Assembly (NCBI GenBank): GCA_964521285.1
Contig: CAZFQS010000006.1
Coordinates: forward strand, 128,940 to 192,939
Direction: 5' to 3'
Origin: G020354785 sp964521285
GTDB taxonomy: Bacteria; Bacteroidota; Bacteroidia; Bacteroidales; UBA10428
Length of the DNA stretch: 64,000 nucleotides
Part shown: piece after piece, positions 55,375 to 64,000 of the stretch
Layout of the letters: each line of letters opens with the position of its first letter
How positions within the stretch are numbered: the stretch's first letter is position 1
Notes under the pieces: generated by a model
The model's database searches: none
The model's input: only the letters and a program-made list of their open reading frames with translations
What the model was told of the DNA's origin: nothing
Position numbers and translations under genes: made by a program

Positions 55375-55698
55375 TTACTTTTGAGCAGCTATATCACTAG
55401 GGTCTTTTAATATTGCGCTTTTATCAACTTTTAACAGTACGTTATTTCCTGCGTCAACTGTTATTACATTATCCGAGATATTGTTTATTTTTCCAAATAT
55501 ACCACCTGTAGTAACTATTTTATCTCCCTTTTTAAGGGCATCCCTGTAATTTCTGAGTTCTCTTTGCTTTCTGACCTGTGGTCTTATCATGAAAAAATAA
55601 AAAACAGCAATAATCAACAACAAAGGCAACAACGAAGTCATGGGACTTTTCCCTTCTCCTGTTGGCGCCATAAGAATAATATCAAATAAATCAGTCAT
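55375..55698 (-). CDS. yajC: Preprotein translocase subunit YajC
   Basis: The 107-residue product has one membrane segment (LLPLLLIIAVFYFFMIRPQVRKQ) followed by the conserved YajC block LKKGDKIVTTGGIFGKI and VDAGNNVLLKVDKSAI. It is an accessory of the SecDF-YajC complex at the inner membrane. Confidence 0.95.
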   Translation of the reverse strand: MTDLFDIILMAPTGEGKSPMTSLLPLLLIIAVFYFFMIRPQVRKQRELRNYRDALKKGDKIVTTGGIFGKINNISDNVITVDAGNNVLLKVDKSAILKDPSDIAAQK

Positions 55699-55886
55699 TT
55701 TATGAAGTTTTAATATTAGTAGTCTTTTTATTTCCTTTTACAAATGCCGGAATTAATAATATTATGCTTTCAGGTCCGGTATTTGTCAATATTTTTATGA
55801 TTTATATAAACTGCCTGCAAAATAATAATAAATTTATTATAACCACAAGCTTATTTAAGTTATTCAATAATAAAACTTTGTTAATA

Positions 55887-56840
55887 CTATTCATTTTCTC
55901 CAACTAATCCTCTGCCGCTTTTCTTTATCATATTGTTATCTTTCAAATGGCTGACAATCTTATCCAGTAAACCATTAATGAAGATACTACTTTTATCTGT
56001 ACTATAAAACTTTGCTATTTCAAGGTATTCATTAAACGTCACTTTTGTAGGTATGGAGGTGAATTCTATAAACTCTGCTATTGCTGTCTGCAAAATAAGA
56101 ATGTCAAAAAATGCTATACGCTCAATTTCCCAGTTTTTTGCATACTGCTTAATTAATTTTCTGTATTCTTCCCTATTGAGGATAGCCTTTCTAAAAAGTC
56201 TTTTTGCATACTTAATATCTTCTTCATTTTTAAAAAGCGGTGGTATAATTCCGCTTTCCACCTCTGCTTCTTTAAAATTTTTAATCGTCCTTAAAATAAT
56301 GCTTATTACAAATTCAACTTCATCGTTCCAATATATGCTCTGTTCTTCAAGGTTCTGATAAAGAGGCTCAAAGACTGATATATCTTTGACATATATGTCT
56401 GATATTAGTTTCTTATCCTCTTCGTAAGTCCGGTTACTATTATTCATGTATTCTTTATAGTGCTCCGATTCCCTGATTTTGTTGAACAGGTTTCTAATCA
56501 ATTCAGGATAGTTAACCCAGCTAAGTTTATTACTCTTCAAATATTCATTAAGCTCCCTGTTGCTTCTTAACTGCAAAATCAGTTTATTCTCAACAAACTT
56601 GGTGTTAGGATTAAGATCTTCCCAGGTTGGTATCTTTTTATTTTTTGCTATATCAATGCGTGTTAACGCATAATCGGCAATGTCAATAATAAGCAGAAGT
56701 AAATAATGGTATAAATCATAAGTTTTCTGAATACTGAAGAATAGCTCTTTTTCTGCTTTATTAATAGAACTGCCTGAAGATTTATAATAAGCATAAAGCA
56801 ACTGTAATATTTTTATTCTTAATATCCTTCTGCTTATCAT
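55887..56840 (-). CDS. nusB: Transcription antitermination protein NusB
   Basis: The 317-residue product has the long form typical of Bacteroidota. RRILRIKILQLLYAYYKS opens the N-terminal helices and the NusB core lies at about 180-305 (NWEIERIAFFDILILQTAIAEF, PTKVTFNEYLEIAKFYSTDKSSIFINGLLD). It binds boxA RNA with S10 in ribosomal RNA antitermination. It starts the yajC-coaE gene group, with 188 bases before yajC. Confidence 0.95.
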   Translation of the reverse strand: MISRRILRIKILQLLYAYYKSSGSSINKAEKELFFSIQKTYDLYHYLLLLIIDIADYALTRIDIAKNKKIPTWEDLNPNTKFVENKLILQLRSNRELNEYLKSNKLSWVNYPELIRNLFNKIRESEHYKEYMNNSNRTYEEDKKLISDIYVKDISVFEPLYQNLEEQSIYWNDEVEFVISIILRTIKNFKEAEVESGIIPPLFKNEEDIKYAKRLFRKAILNREEYRKLIKQYAKNWEIERIAFFDILILQTAIAEFIEFTSIPTKVTFNEYLEIAKFYSTDKSSIFINGLLDKIVSHLKDNNMIKKSGRGLVGENE

Positions 56841-56989
56841 GATTTTAAAGAACCTGAATATTTATATAAGTAAGATTTATAATGCTTTACAAAGTAAGTG
56901 CAATTTTTACAATTATCAATTGAAATTAATAAATTTTGAATTTTATTTATTATAAACTACTAAAAACTCTATTTTTAAAAAATAATTTT

Positions 56990-56997
56990 TATTTTTG
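56990..56997 (+). promoter_or_regulatory. -7 box upstream of the DUF3276 gene
   Basis: TATTTTTG matches TAnnTTTG and lies 35 bases before the start codon at 57032. A TTG element at the right distance is not seen. Confidence 0.4.
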
Positions 56998-57031
56998 AAT
57001 TGGCTATTAACCTGTACTAAAACCTAAATCA

Positions 57032-57481
57032 ATGATGGAAGAAGGAAATGATAAACATGAAGGCACTGAGCAGAGAATTGAAAGACAAGAAATTTTCTCT
57101 AAAGCAGTGAGAGCTGGCAAAAGGACGTATTTCTTCGATGTTAAAGCAACCAGAAGAAATGATTATTATTTGACGATTACAGAAAGTAAGAAGCGGTACC
57201 ATAGAGATGGCCGGTTCTACTTTGAAAAGCACAAGATTTTCTTGTACAAAGAGGACTTTGACAAGTTTTCAGAGGGATTAGCAGAATCAATTGAATTCAT
57301 AAAGAATGAAAAACCTGAGCCCATTGAACCCCGGGAGGAATTTAAGAGGAAGAACTCAGAGAACTACACTGATGTAGAATTTGAAGATCTTGAAAGCGTT
57401 GAGGCTGAAAAAGAGAAAGAAGAAGAAGAAGAAGAAGAAAAAGAAGAAAAAAAGGAAAAAGGATCTAAGAAGAAAGAATAA
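57032..57481 (+). CDS. DUF3276 / PUR-alpha-like nucleic-acid-binding protein
   Basis: The 149-residue product contains a PUR-type domain at about 18-90: EIFSKAVRAGKRTYFFDVKA, NDYYLTITESKK and KIFLYKEDFDKF. Members bind single-stranded DNA or RNA. The C-terminal third is a charged tail coded in part by seven perfect GAA triplets (57419-57439), giving seven Glu in a row, then a Lys-rich end. A second ATG one codon on is equally good. A terminator follows. Confidence 0.92.
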   Translation: MMEEGNDKHEGTEQRIERQEIFSKAVRAGKRTYFFDVKATRRNDYYLTITESKKRYHRDGRFYFEKHKIFLYKEDFDKFSEGLAESIEFIKNEKPEPIEPREEFKRKNSENYTDVEFEDLESVEAEKEKEEEEEEEKEEKKEKGSKKKE

Positions 57482-57482
57482 C

Positions 57483-57517
57483 AAAAAAACGAATAATTTT
57501 TATTATCCGTTTTTTTA
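57483..57517 (+). terminator. Terminator after the DUF3276 gene
   Basis: An A-run, CGAATAAT, a T-rich loop, ATTATCCG and a T-run form an AT-rich stem with one mismatch directly after the stop codon. It is weaker than the GC-rich terminators elsewhere in the window. Confidence 0.6.
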
Positions 57518-57563
57518 CACTTTAATTTGTTATATTATTATTTCCGGAATTTTTTCCCAGGTA

Positions 57564-58307
57564 TTAGTTAATTCTCCCTAAATGTTCGAAATTCTCGTCA
57601 ATAAATTCTCTTATTTCATTTATTGTGAGAATTTTAAGATTGGTAATTAAATAATATTTATTTAAAAAACCCCCAAACTGGTTGCATTCTTTTATCAGAA
57701 TGTCGAAGATGTTTCGCACCGGTACATTAAGAGGAATTACCGACAATATAATACAAATATCTTTCCGGAAACTGATTTTCTCGACTTCTGCACTTTGTTT
57801 CTTAAATAAAAAACCTAATTCTGTATTAATAATCTTCTTCTGAATTTTGGTGAGATTTTCTCCAGTATCAGATAATATTACCGTGAAATATCTTAATTTC
57901 AATCCTTTACCCCCCAGTCCTGTTGAAATAAGTACCTGGTTTTCATCTAACAGCTTGCTCTCCAGCAACAATTTACTTTCCTGAAAAGCAAGTTTTGCCC
58001 AGTCGTGCAAACTTTGATGAGGTTCCTTTAAATATCTTTCTATTGTTCTGAATGCTTCAACACTGTTAATTGAGGCTAGTTTAACAAACATACATTTCTT
58101 ATCTTCTATAGATATATCATTCTGGAAAATATCTTCTTTGTTTTTTATAACATCCTCAGGATTGATAGTTAGATTATGGTTTTTTGAATATTCAAAATAC
58201 TCGGTCTGGATATCAATATCAATCTGATCTTCAAGGACTTGTAAATTATTATTTAGATCTCCAAACAAATCCCTGATTGTATCATATATGTTCTCGTTAC
58301 CTTTCAA
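57564..58307 (-). CDS. Conserved-looking protein of unknown function
   Basis: The 247-residue product starts at a TTG (58307); no ATG is available before residue 90. It is soluble. Residues about 80-125 look like a HEAT/armadillo-type helical pair (VKLASINSVEAFRTIERYLKE, LHDWAKLAFQESKLLLESKLL), and residues 130-205 form an alpha/beta unit with LISTGLGGKGLKLRYFTVIL. I do not recognise the family. It converges with DUF3276 and is divergent from feoAB. Confidence 0.75.
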   Translation of the reverse strand: MKGNENIYDTIRDLFGDLNNNLQVLEDQIDIDIQTEYFEYSKNHNLTINPEDVIKNKEDIFQNDISIEDKKCMFVKLASINSVEAFRTIERYLKEPHQSLHDWAKLAFQESKLLLESKLLDENQVLISTGLGGKGLKLRYFTVILSDTGENLTKIQKKIINTELGFLFKKQSAEVEKISFRKDICIILSVIPLNVPVRNIFDILIKECNQFGGFLNKYYLITNLKILTINEIREFIDENFEHLGRIN

Positions 58308-58540
58308 TTCCTGCCGTTTTATTAGGATGCCAAAATAATTAGTTGTTAATTAAAGATAGTAAAATATAAACTAAAAACAAATCAAAAAGTATTTAAAACT
58401 AATTTAAAATGAATATATTATATAGAACGTGAAAGTGTTCCTTTTATGTTTTCTTATAATAGTTTTAATACCCTTTGAATGCAAAAAAGTATAAGCTGGA
58501 ACTTGATTCTTATTTTTATTTATAATAATTATTAATAATT

Positions 58541-58573
58541 TTTAGAAAATAGTATTATAAACAGCTAATTTTG
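58541..58573 (+). promoter_or_regulatory. Candidate feoAB promoter
   Basis: TTTAG (58541-58545), then 20 bases, then TAATTTTG (58566-58573), a perfect -7 box, 34 bases upstream of the start codon. The 300 bases between the divergent genes hold nothing else I can support; I do not see a clear Fur box. Confidence 0.5.
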
Positions 58574-58607
58574 GTTTATAATTGCAGATTAAATTCAATG
58601 GAAAAGG

Positions 58608-61130
58608 ATGAGACTATCGGATTTATCGGATAATGAAAGGGGAATAATTTTTAAGGTCAGGGGAAGGGGCGCCTTCAGGAAGAGGATTTTGGAAATGGGT
58701 TTTGTAAAAGGCAAGGAGGTGAAAGTAATTAAGAATGCTCCGCTTAAAGACCCTGTTGAATATGAGATTATGGGTTATCAGGTCTCACTGAGAAGAAGTG
58801 AAGCTTCACTAGTTGATGTTGTAACTCCCAAGGATGCAAAATTAAATGCAACTGCTTTTAGCGGGGGAATTGTAGCCACCGAAGTTCTGAAAACCTCTGC
58901 AGCAGAGAGAAGTAAGGTTATAAATATTGCATTTGTTGGAAATCCAAATTCCGGTAAAACCACAATTTTCAATTATTCTTCAAAGTCACGTGAACACGTT
59001 GGAAATTACGGTGGTGTGACAATAGACCTGAAGACAGCCACCTTTAAACATAGTGGCTATACATTTAATATAACCGATTTGCCCGGCACTTATTCACTTT
59101 CTGCTTATTCACCCGAAGAACTTTATGTCAGGGATTATATTATTGAGAGTACGCCCGATGTTGTTATAAATATTGTCGATGCATCAAACCTTGAACGTAA
59201 TCTTTATCTGACTACCCAGCTGATAGACTTGGATATAAAGGTTATAATTGCGTTAAACATGTATGATGATCTGATTAAGAAAAAGGACAGGTTTGACTTT
59301 GTTTCCCTGGGTAAAATGATTGGTATACCCTTCATTCCTACTGTTGGTCCCTCAGGAAAGGGAATAAAGGAATTATTTGAAAAGGTGATAGAAGTCTATA
59401 ACGATAATGACCCTACAGTGCGGCACATACATATCAATTACGGACAGGAAGTGGAAGAATCAATAAGTAATATTCAGGATAAAATAAAGATCGAAGAGAA
59501 TTATAATGTCACTGATAAGACCTCTTCCCGGTTCATTGCTATAAAACTTTTGGAGAATGATACAGGGATAAATAAGATTATAGAAAATACTAAAAACTAT
59601 GAAGACATAATTTCTACGGCTGAAAAAGAAATAAAACGCCTGGAAATTGTATATGGCGAAGATAGTGAGACAATTATCGCAGATGCAAAATATGGATTTT
59701 TAGCAGGGGCCCTGAAAGAAACCTATAAGCCCGCAAAAGCTGTCAGGCGCAATATATCGGATATTATTGATAATGTAATAACGCATAAGTACTTGGGATA
59801 TCCGATATTCATACTGTTTATGTGGATAATGTTCTCCTCGACCTTTGTTCTCGGGCAGTACCCTATGGACTGGATTGATAAGGGAGTGATTTTCACGGGA
59901 AACCTGATTAGTAAATTATTACAGGACGGGATCCTGAAGGATCTTATTATTGAAGGAATAATAGGGGGTGTAGGAAGTGTTATTGTATACCTGCCTAATA
60001 TATTAATCCTGTTTCTGTTTATTTCCTTTATGGAAGATACTGGTTATATGGCGCGGGTAGCATTTATTATGGATAAATTAATGCATAAAATAGGCTTGCA
60101 CGGAAAATCATTCATACCCCTGATAATGGGATTTGGCTGTAATGTCCCTGCTATAATGTCCACAAGATTGATAGAAAATAGAAATAACAGGCTGCTTACC
60201 ATGCTTATAAATCCGTTTATGTCATGCAGCGCCAGGTTACCTGTTTATATATTACTTATTGGTGCATTTTTCCCGAAAAACCGCGGTACTATTCTTTTCC
60301 TTATTTATCTTTCCGGAATTGTTCTGGCTATTTGTGTTGCCCTTATTCTCAAGAGAATATTATTCAGATCCGAAGAGGCTCCCTTTGTCATGGAACTGCC
60401 TCCTTACAGAATGCCGACATTAAGATCAATAATTAAACACATGTGGTACAAGGCTTCACAATATCTTAGGAAGATAGGTGGCGTAATTTTAATTGCATCA
60501 ATTATAGTCTGGATACTGGGATATTTCCCCAGGAACGTTAAATTCTCTGCCGACTATGATAAAAAAATTGAAGAATTAAATACGAAATATAATGCAATAA
60601 TAAGTTCTGCGAGTCCGGATGATAAAAGCACCGTAGATAATATACAGGCTGAAAAGCAACAACAACTACAAAAAATTAAATTAAGCAGGGAATCTGAAAG
60701 GAAAGAAAAATCATACATTGGACATATCGGCAGGTTCGTGGAGCCGGCAATCCGGCCTTTAGGTTTTGACTGGAAAATGGGCGTTAGTCTTATTACAGGT
60801 ATTGTTGCCAAAGAAATAGTAATAAGTACAATGGGAGTAATTTACCAGGCAAATAATACCAGTGGCGACATTTCCGAGTCTTTGCCCGGCAAATTACAAA
60901 ATGCAGTTTATGAGGAAGGAAAAAGAAAAGGTGACAAAGTATTTACACCAGTAACAGCAATATCATTTCTGATGTTTATTCTGATCTATTTCCCCTGCAT
61001 AGGTGTTATTGCAGCAATAAGAAAAGAATCAGGCTCTCCGCGATGGGCAGTTTTCGCATTATTATATACAACCTCGCTAGCCTGGATTATTTCTTTTTTA
61101 ATTTTCCAGATAGGAGCATTGCTTGTTTAA
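58608..61130 (+). CDS. feoB: Fused FeoAB ferrous iron transporter
   Basis: The 840-residue product joins a FeoA SH3-like domain (1-75; RILEMGFVKGKEVKVIKNAPL) to FeoB. The G domain (about 105-270) has G1 GNPNSGKT (111-118), G2 Thr138, G3 DLPG (157-160) and G4 NMYD (217-220). The membrane part (about 385-840) has two Gate motifs, including FIPLIMGFGCNVPAIMSTR, and MSCSARLPVYILLIGAFF. It imports Fe(II) across the inner membrane using GTP. The fusion is common in Bacteroidota. Confidence 0.97.
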   Translation: MRLSDLSDNERGIIFKVRGRGAFRKRILEMGFVKGKEVKVIKNAPLKDPVEYEIMGYQVSLRRSEASLVDVVTPKDAKLNATAFSGGIVATEVLKTSAAERSKVINIAFVGNPNSGKTTIFNYSSKSREHVGNYGGVTIDLKTATFKHSGYTFNITDLPGTYSLSAYSPEELYVRDYIIESTPDVVINIVDASNLERNLYLTTQLIDLDIKVIIALNMYDDLIKKKDRFDFVSLGKMIGIPFIPTVGPSGKGIKELFEKVIEVYNDNDPTVRHIHINYGQEVEESISNIQDKIKIEENYNVTDKTSSRFIAIKLLENDTGINKIIENTKNYEDIISTAEKEIKRLEIVYGEDSETIIADAKYGFLAGALKETYKPAKAVRRNISDIIDNVITHKYLGYPIFILFMWIMFSSTFVLGQYPMDWIDKGVIFTGNLISKLLQDGILKDLIIEGIIGGVGSVIVYLPNILILFLFISFMEDTGYMARVAFIMDKLMHKIGLHGKSFIPLIMGFGCNVPAIMSTRLIENRNNRLLTMLINPFMSCSARLPVYILLIGAFFPKNRGTILFLIYLSGIVLAICVALILKRILFRSEEAPFVMELPPYRMPTLRSIIKHMWYKASQYLRKIGGVILIASIIVWILGYFPRNVKFSADYDKKIEELNTKYNAIISSASPDDKSTVDNIQAEKQQQLQKIKLSRESERKEKSYIGHIGRFVEPAIRPLGFDWKMGVSLITGIVAKEIVISTMGVIYQANNTSGDISESLPGKLQNAVYEEGKRKGDKVFTPVTAISFLMFILIYFPCIGVIAAIRKESGSPRWAVFALLYTTSLAWIISFLIFQIGALLV

Positions 61131-61403
61131 ACTGCCAGCATACTGACAGTAGTCATAATCCCTCAGCCTCAGCGCTCACCCGGTGAAATGCCAGGCAATA
61201 TTTACCCTCAAAAATTTTTTCATGAGCTAAACCTTAAGCTTAACCTTTCGTTAAAGTATATCAAAGAGAGATTTTTATATTCAGATGCAATAGGCTATAT
61301 GAAGTAATACTTTAATTACTTTAATTTTCGCTTTGCACATCCAGCGAGTAATATAAAAAAGTATATATTTATAATATATTTTTCATAAATTATATAAATT
61401 CCG

Positions 61404-61991
61404 GTGGCTAAACAAGAATCTCACGACTTCATAAAAGGCATAAAAAACCGCGACAACAAGATATTAAAAATCATATATAAAGAGCATTTCTCATTAGTAA
61501 AATCATTTATAGTAAAGAACAGCGGGACTATCGACGATGCGAGGGATGTCTTCCAGGAAGCGATCATAGTCATTTACCGGTATACAAAGAAAGACGATTT
61601 TAAGATTAACTGTTCATTTGAAACTTTCCTGTATTCGATATGCCGTACAATCTGGCTGAATAATCTACGTAACAAAAAAATCCGTACTGACAAACTCGAT
61701 GATATAAGGGAATATATCACCTTCAGTGCTTCAGATAACGAACAGATTGAGGAAAGTGCAGAGTATAAACTTTATCAGAAACACTTTCAGAAGCTTGGCG
61801 ATGAGTGTAAAAAGCTGCTGCAGCTCTTTTATGATAAAGTACCTTATAAAGAAATAGCAAAACAGATGAAGTATAGCAGCATCGGACTTGTCAAGAAGAA
61901 AAAGTTCAAATGCAAAGAGTTTTTATTAAAGTCAATCAGGGAGGATCCTGAATTTAAGCTCCTGATGGAGAAAAAACCGAAAGGCAAGTAA
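61404..61991 (+). CDS. ECF-type RNA polymerase sigma factor
   Basis: The 195-residue product starts at a GTG (61404), the only start after an in-frame stop. Region 2 is seen in IDDARDVFQEAIIVIYRY and TFLYSICRTIWLNNLR, and region 4 in LQLFYDKVPYKEIAKQMKYSS followed by a Lys-rich helix. It directs polymerase to a private set of promoters. No anti-sigma gene is next to it; downstream are a repeat region and unrelated secreted proteins on the other strand. Confidence 0.93.
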   Translation: MAKQESHDFIKGIKNRDNKILKIIYKEHFSLVKSFIVKNSGTIDDARDVFQEAIIVIYRYTKKDDFKINCSFETFLYSICRTIWLNNLRNKKIRTDKLDDIREYITFSASDNEQIEESAEYKLYQKHFQKLGDECKKLLQLFYDKVPYKEIAKQMKYSSIGLVKKKKFKCKEFLLKSIREDPEFKLLMEKKPKGK

Positions 61992-62098
61992 AGAAGGGAC
62001 ATTTGAAAGGGGATGGCGCCTTTGAAAGGGGACAGCGCCCTTATATGATTTAAGATTAACGATTTAAGATTTAAGATTTATGATTTAGGGGACAGCTC
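61992..62098 (+). repeat. Dispersed intergenic repeat, copy 2 (with internal partial copies)
   Basis: After the sigma-factor stop, three related segments follow one another: GGGGATGGCGCC, GGGGACAGCGCCC and GGGGACAGC, with TTATATGATTTAAGATTAAC and tandem TTAAGATT units between them. The central part matches 46787-46834 closely, and a reverse-strand relative lies at 37744-37776. Confidence 0.7.
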
Positions 62099-62106
62099 TC
62101 TGAAAT

Positions 62107-63147
62107 TTATTTATCTCTTCTTACACATACGAATGTATTGGTACTTTCCTTAATATCAGTTGTTTGAGCACCATTATAAAAATTAACCTTCCAGACATTG
62201 CTTTTGTCCGATTCGGTAGAACTCCAGTAATGTGATGAATAGTTAATGTATTTTAACAGATATGATTGTTTACATATTGCATCAATTTCATAGCGTGAGG
62301 GCAAATACCAGTCATCATAACCAAAGTCTGTAAGGTCATAACATACTTTGGCAGCATATGTGCCTTCCCCAATAGCAGCTACAATTTTTTCGGTATTTGA
62401 CATGCCGTCAACTTCGGAAGTTGAACCTATTAACAGGTTTTTTACTCCCCACGCACCAGACCTTATTAAATACGGGTTAACAAATATGATACCACCCTGG
62501 AATTGAAATGGTACTATTTGTTCAGGGTCAGGTGTACTAACTGAAATAACATTGTCTTTTATACTTATACCGGTTCCTTCTTTATATGTCAAAACAGATC
62601 CTGTATCACCGCTATATTCCTGGTTCCACCTGGCTGTATCCGATGAGGTTATACCGCTTGCAACTGAAGCATTAAACAGAGGGTCTGATTCATCTGTGAT
62701 ATATACGGACAAATCCGGCTTGTTAAGCAGATCGTTATAATCACCGCTAAATACGTTTTCGGCTTCTTTTGAATACAAAGCATACGGCACACTCAGTAAC
62801 TGGCTGGTCCCCATAGTTATACCATTAATTTCCACACTGAGGAAATAGGGCCCGCTACCCCAATCTATTGAGGTAAAATCATCATCTGACTCTCCCTTAC
62901 CTATAGTCAAAGTAACTAATCCTACTTTATTAGTGACTGTGTTATGCGTTTCAGTATATATTACCATTCCCTCTACAGAACCCTGAATAATGCTTATGTT
63001 AAATATAGCATCAGTATTAGTGAGTATTGACCCTGCAGCATCACGTGCAACAGCCTGGTACTTTATCCCCTGCGGAACCTGCGAAAAACCTTGTGAACTT
63101 AAAAGAAATGCAAACAGGATAATTATATGCGGGATGTACTTTTTCAT
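62107..63147 (-). CDS. Secreted protein with DUF1566/Lcl-like C-terminal domain
   Basis: The 346-residue product has a signal peptide (1-22) and the conserved opening GIKYQAVARDAAGSILTN, common in Bacteroidota surface proteins. It continues with an Ig-like strand set, SVPYALYSKEAENV (collar-like), GDYNDLLNKPDLS, and a C-terminal DUF1566-type domain (about 210-346; WYLPSRYEIDAICK, YWSSTESDKSNVWKVNF, VCVRRDK), a C-lectin-like fold. It is probably surface-exposed. It lies 35 bases downstream of a T9SS-tail gene and is likely co-transcribed with it. Confidence 0.85.
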   Translation of the reverse strand: MKKYIPHIIILFAFLLSSQGFSQVPQGIKYQAVARDAAGSILTNTDAIFNISIIQGSVEGMVIYTETHNTVTNKVGLVTLTIGKGESDDDFTSIDWGSGPYFLSVEINGITMGTSQLLSVPYALYSKEAENVFSGDYNDLLNKPDLSVYITDESDPLFNASVASGITSSDTARWNQEYSGDTGSVLTYKEGTGISIKDNVISVSTPDPEQIVPFQFQGGIIFVNPYLIRSGAWGVKNLLIGSTSEVDGMSNTEKIVAAIGEGTYAAKVCYDLTDFGYDDWYLPSRYEIDAICKQSYLLKYINYSSHYWSSTESDKSNVWKVNFYNGAQTTDIKESTNTFVCVRRDK

Positions 63148-63182
63148 TTTCTTATATTTTTGGTTATTCCGTAACCAGGTTT

Positions 63183-63680
63183 TTAATTGGTTTTTATAAA
63201 CTTAAATGACTTAATCACATGCAAGTTATCATAAATTTTAAGAATATACTCCGATGTTGTTAACCTCTCTGTATTAATCTGTGTATTCCCCGGATTAATA
63301 TTTTCCGATATTAGTTTTGTGCCTGCCAGGTCATATACTTCTGCTGTTAGTTGAGTCATATGGTCCGTTTCGGTCTTTATGGTAAAAATATCTTTTACAG
63401 GATTAGGATAAAAGGATATACTGATGTCAGTCAATAAATCTTCTGAAATACCGGTAACAGCTATATCAGCCTGGTTAAATCCCTGGGTAAGCATAATATT
63501 TTCATTAATATATGTTTCAATAGCAATTTCACCAATTGTCCAGTTTAATGACATTGACGATGTTTCAAAATAACCGGCAGATGGTGTTATCACCTCCTGG
63601 GCATTGCTATTTATGCAACCTGCTATTATAAAATATATAACAACAGGCAATAATCTTTTAAAATAATTCAAATAGTTCAT
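63183..63680 (-). CDS. Small secreted protein with T9SS C-terminal domain
   Basis: The 165-residue product has a signal peptide (1-27), a short middle part ending LTQGFNQADI, a widespread motif in front of T9SS tails, and the sorting domain at about 85-165 (ISFYPNPVKDIFTIK, VYDLAGTKLISENI). Little is left for a functional domain, so it may serve as a surface partner of the DUF1566 protein encoded next. Confidence 0.87.
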   Translation of the reverse strand: MNYLNYFKRLLPVVIYFIIAGCINSNAQEVITPSAGYFETSSMSLNWTIGEIAIETYINENIMLTQGFNQADIAVTGISEDLLTDISISFYPNPVKDIFTIKTETDHMTQLTAEVYDLAGTKLISENINPGNTQINTERLTTSEYILKIYDNLHVIKSFKFIKTN

Positions 63681-63876
63681 GCTATTCTTATTAATAGATG
63701 GTTTTCCGGAAGCAGATTTGTTTTTGCAGGCTGTATAAGTGGAATCTATACAATGTACTGTCTTTTTTATGGTATAGTTTTGCGCAATCCATAATACGCA
63801 AGTACTGGTGTATATGTTCTACCTTAACACTTAATTTTGATGAATGGATTATTATTTTTGATAAAAGGGCGATTAA

Positions 63877-64000
63877 CTATACCTTAAACCAGGGACTTTC
63901 ATGAGGAGCAGGCATCGTTTTTCTTTTCTTCAGAATTCTTTTTATAACCATAAGTATTGCAACAAATACAATTACAGCCCCGATAATTATAAGGATTTTT
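63877..64000 (-). CDS. C-terminal end of a membrane protein (cut by window edge)
   Basis: Read on the minus strand from the edge, an open frame encodes a hydrophobic segment (IIIGAVIVFVAILMVI), a basic stretch (KRILKKRKT) and the end PAPHESPWFKV, with the stop TAG at 63877-63879. Forty codons are visible; the start is outside the window. The pattern is that of a single membrane span with a short cytoplasmic tail. No family can be assigned. Confidence 0.5.
   Translation of the reverse strand, partial: KILIIIGAVIVFVAILMVIKRILKKRKTMPAPHESPWFKV

Noticed and set aside
57381..57581. Lys-rich 66-residue frame overlapping the DUF3276 tail
   Set aside because: It is a frame-shifted reading of the GAA/AAG-rich tail and runs through the terminator.
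61992..62098. Possible CRISPR array
   Set aside because: The repeats are short and unequal, there are no regular spacers, and no cas genes are in the window.
63698..63904. 68-residue open frame on the plus strand near the right edge
   Set aside because: It has an odd Trp/Cys-rich composition and no start signal, and it overlaps the end of the better supported minus-strand membrane protein.

Overview
The window is chromosomal DNA of a member of the phylum Bacteroidota, most likely a free-living or gut anaerobe of the Bacteroidales/Marinilabiliales type. The evidence is: a SusC/SusD pair, a periplasmic propeller sensor of the hybrid two-component type, many secreted proteins with Por/type IX secretion (T9SS) C-terminal domains, fused FeoAB, phylum-typical small proteins (DUF3276, DUF5606), promoters of the TAnnTTTG type, and AT-rich DNA with an A/T-rich third codon position. 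This assignment is inferred from gene content; no rRNA gene is present.

Region 1 (1-22670) is a pectin utilisation locus. A hybrid two-component regulator runs off the left edge. Divergent from it is a secreted T9SS protein of unknown function. A SusC/SusD pair (8402 to 3466, minus strand) is divergent from an eight-gene plus-strand run: GH28 polygalacturonase, two PL1 pectate lyases, a DUF4861 protein, GH105 unsaturated galacturonyl/rhamnogalacturonyl hydrolase, GH43, a CE8-type pectinesterase and a second TonB-dependent receptor. The intended flow is extracellular cleavage and de-esterification, import through SusC/D, and hydrolysis of the unsaturated ends. The most notable signal is an identical 20-base element followed, after exactly 16 bases in both places, by AACACCT, a T-run and a Bacteroidota -7 box. 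It lies upstream of both susC and the unknown secreted gene at 2319, which ties that gene to the pectin regulon.

Region 2 (22700-32829) carries mixed genes: a T9SS protein, a DUF4301 protein, YjbQ, a small carboxypeptidase-regulatory-domain protein next to a TonB receptor, a nitroreductase, ornithine aminotransferase and a REC-PAS-adenylate cyclase.

Region 3 (32836-37526) is a compact minus-strand histidine operon hisC-hisB-hisH-hisA-hisF-hisE, with a stand-alone hisE and without hisG, hisD or hisI. It is followed by a lipoprotein, a GH67 alpha-glucuronidase, and a large membrane sensor with a fresh tandem PAS duplication and no recognisable output domain.

Region 4 (44543-52239) is accessory in character: tRNA-Arg(TCT), a DUF1848/radical-SAM pair, an AbiE-like wHTH plus nucleotidyltransferase pair with an iterated palindromic sequence upstream, a 41-codon membrane ORF in front of a 939-residue T9SS protein, and a scar made of an ORF6N fragment joined to a DUF1016-like fragment with two strong palindromes upstream.

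Region 5 (52239-64000) is mostly housekeeping: DUF5606, a TerB/DnaJ protein, coaE, a YbbR protein, yajC and nusB on the minus strand, DUF3276, an unknown gene, feoAB, an ECF sigma factor, two secreted proteins and the C-terminal end of a membrane protein at the right edge.
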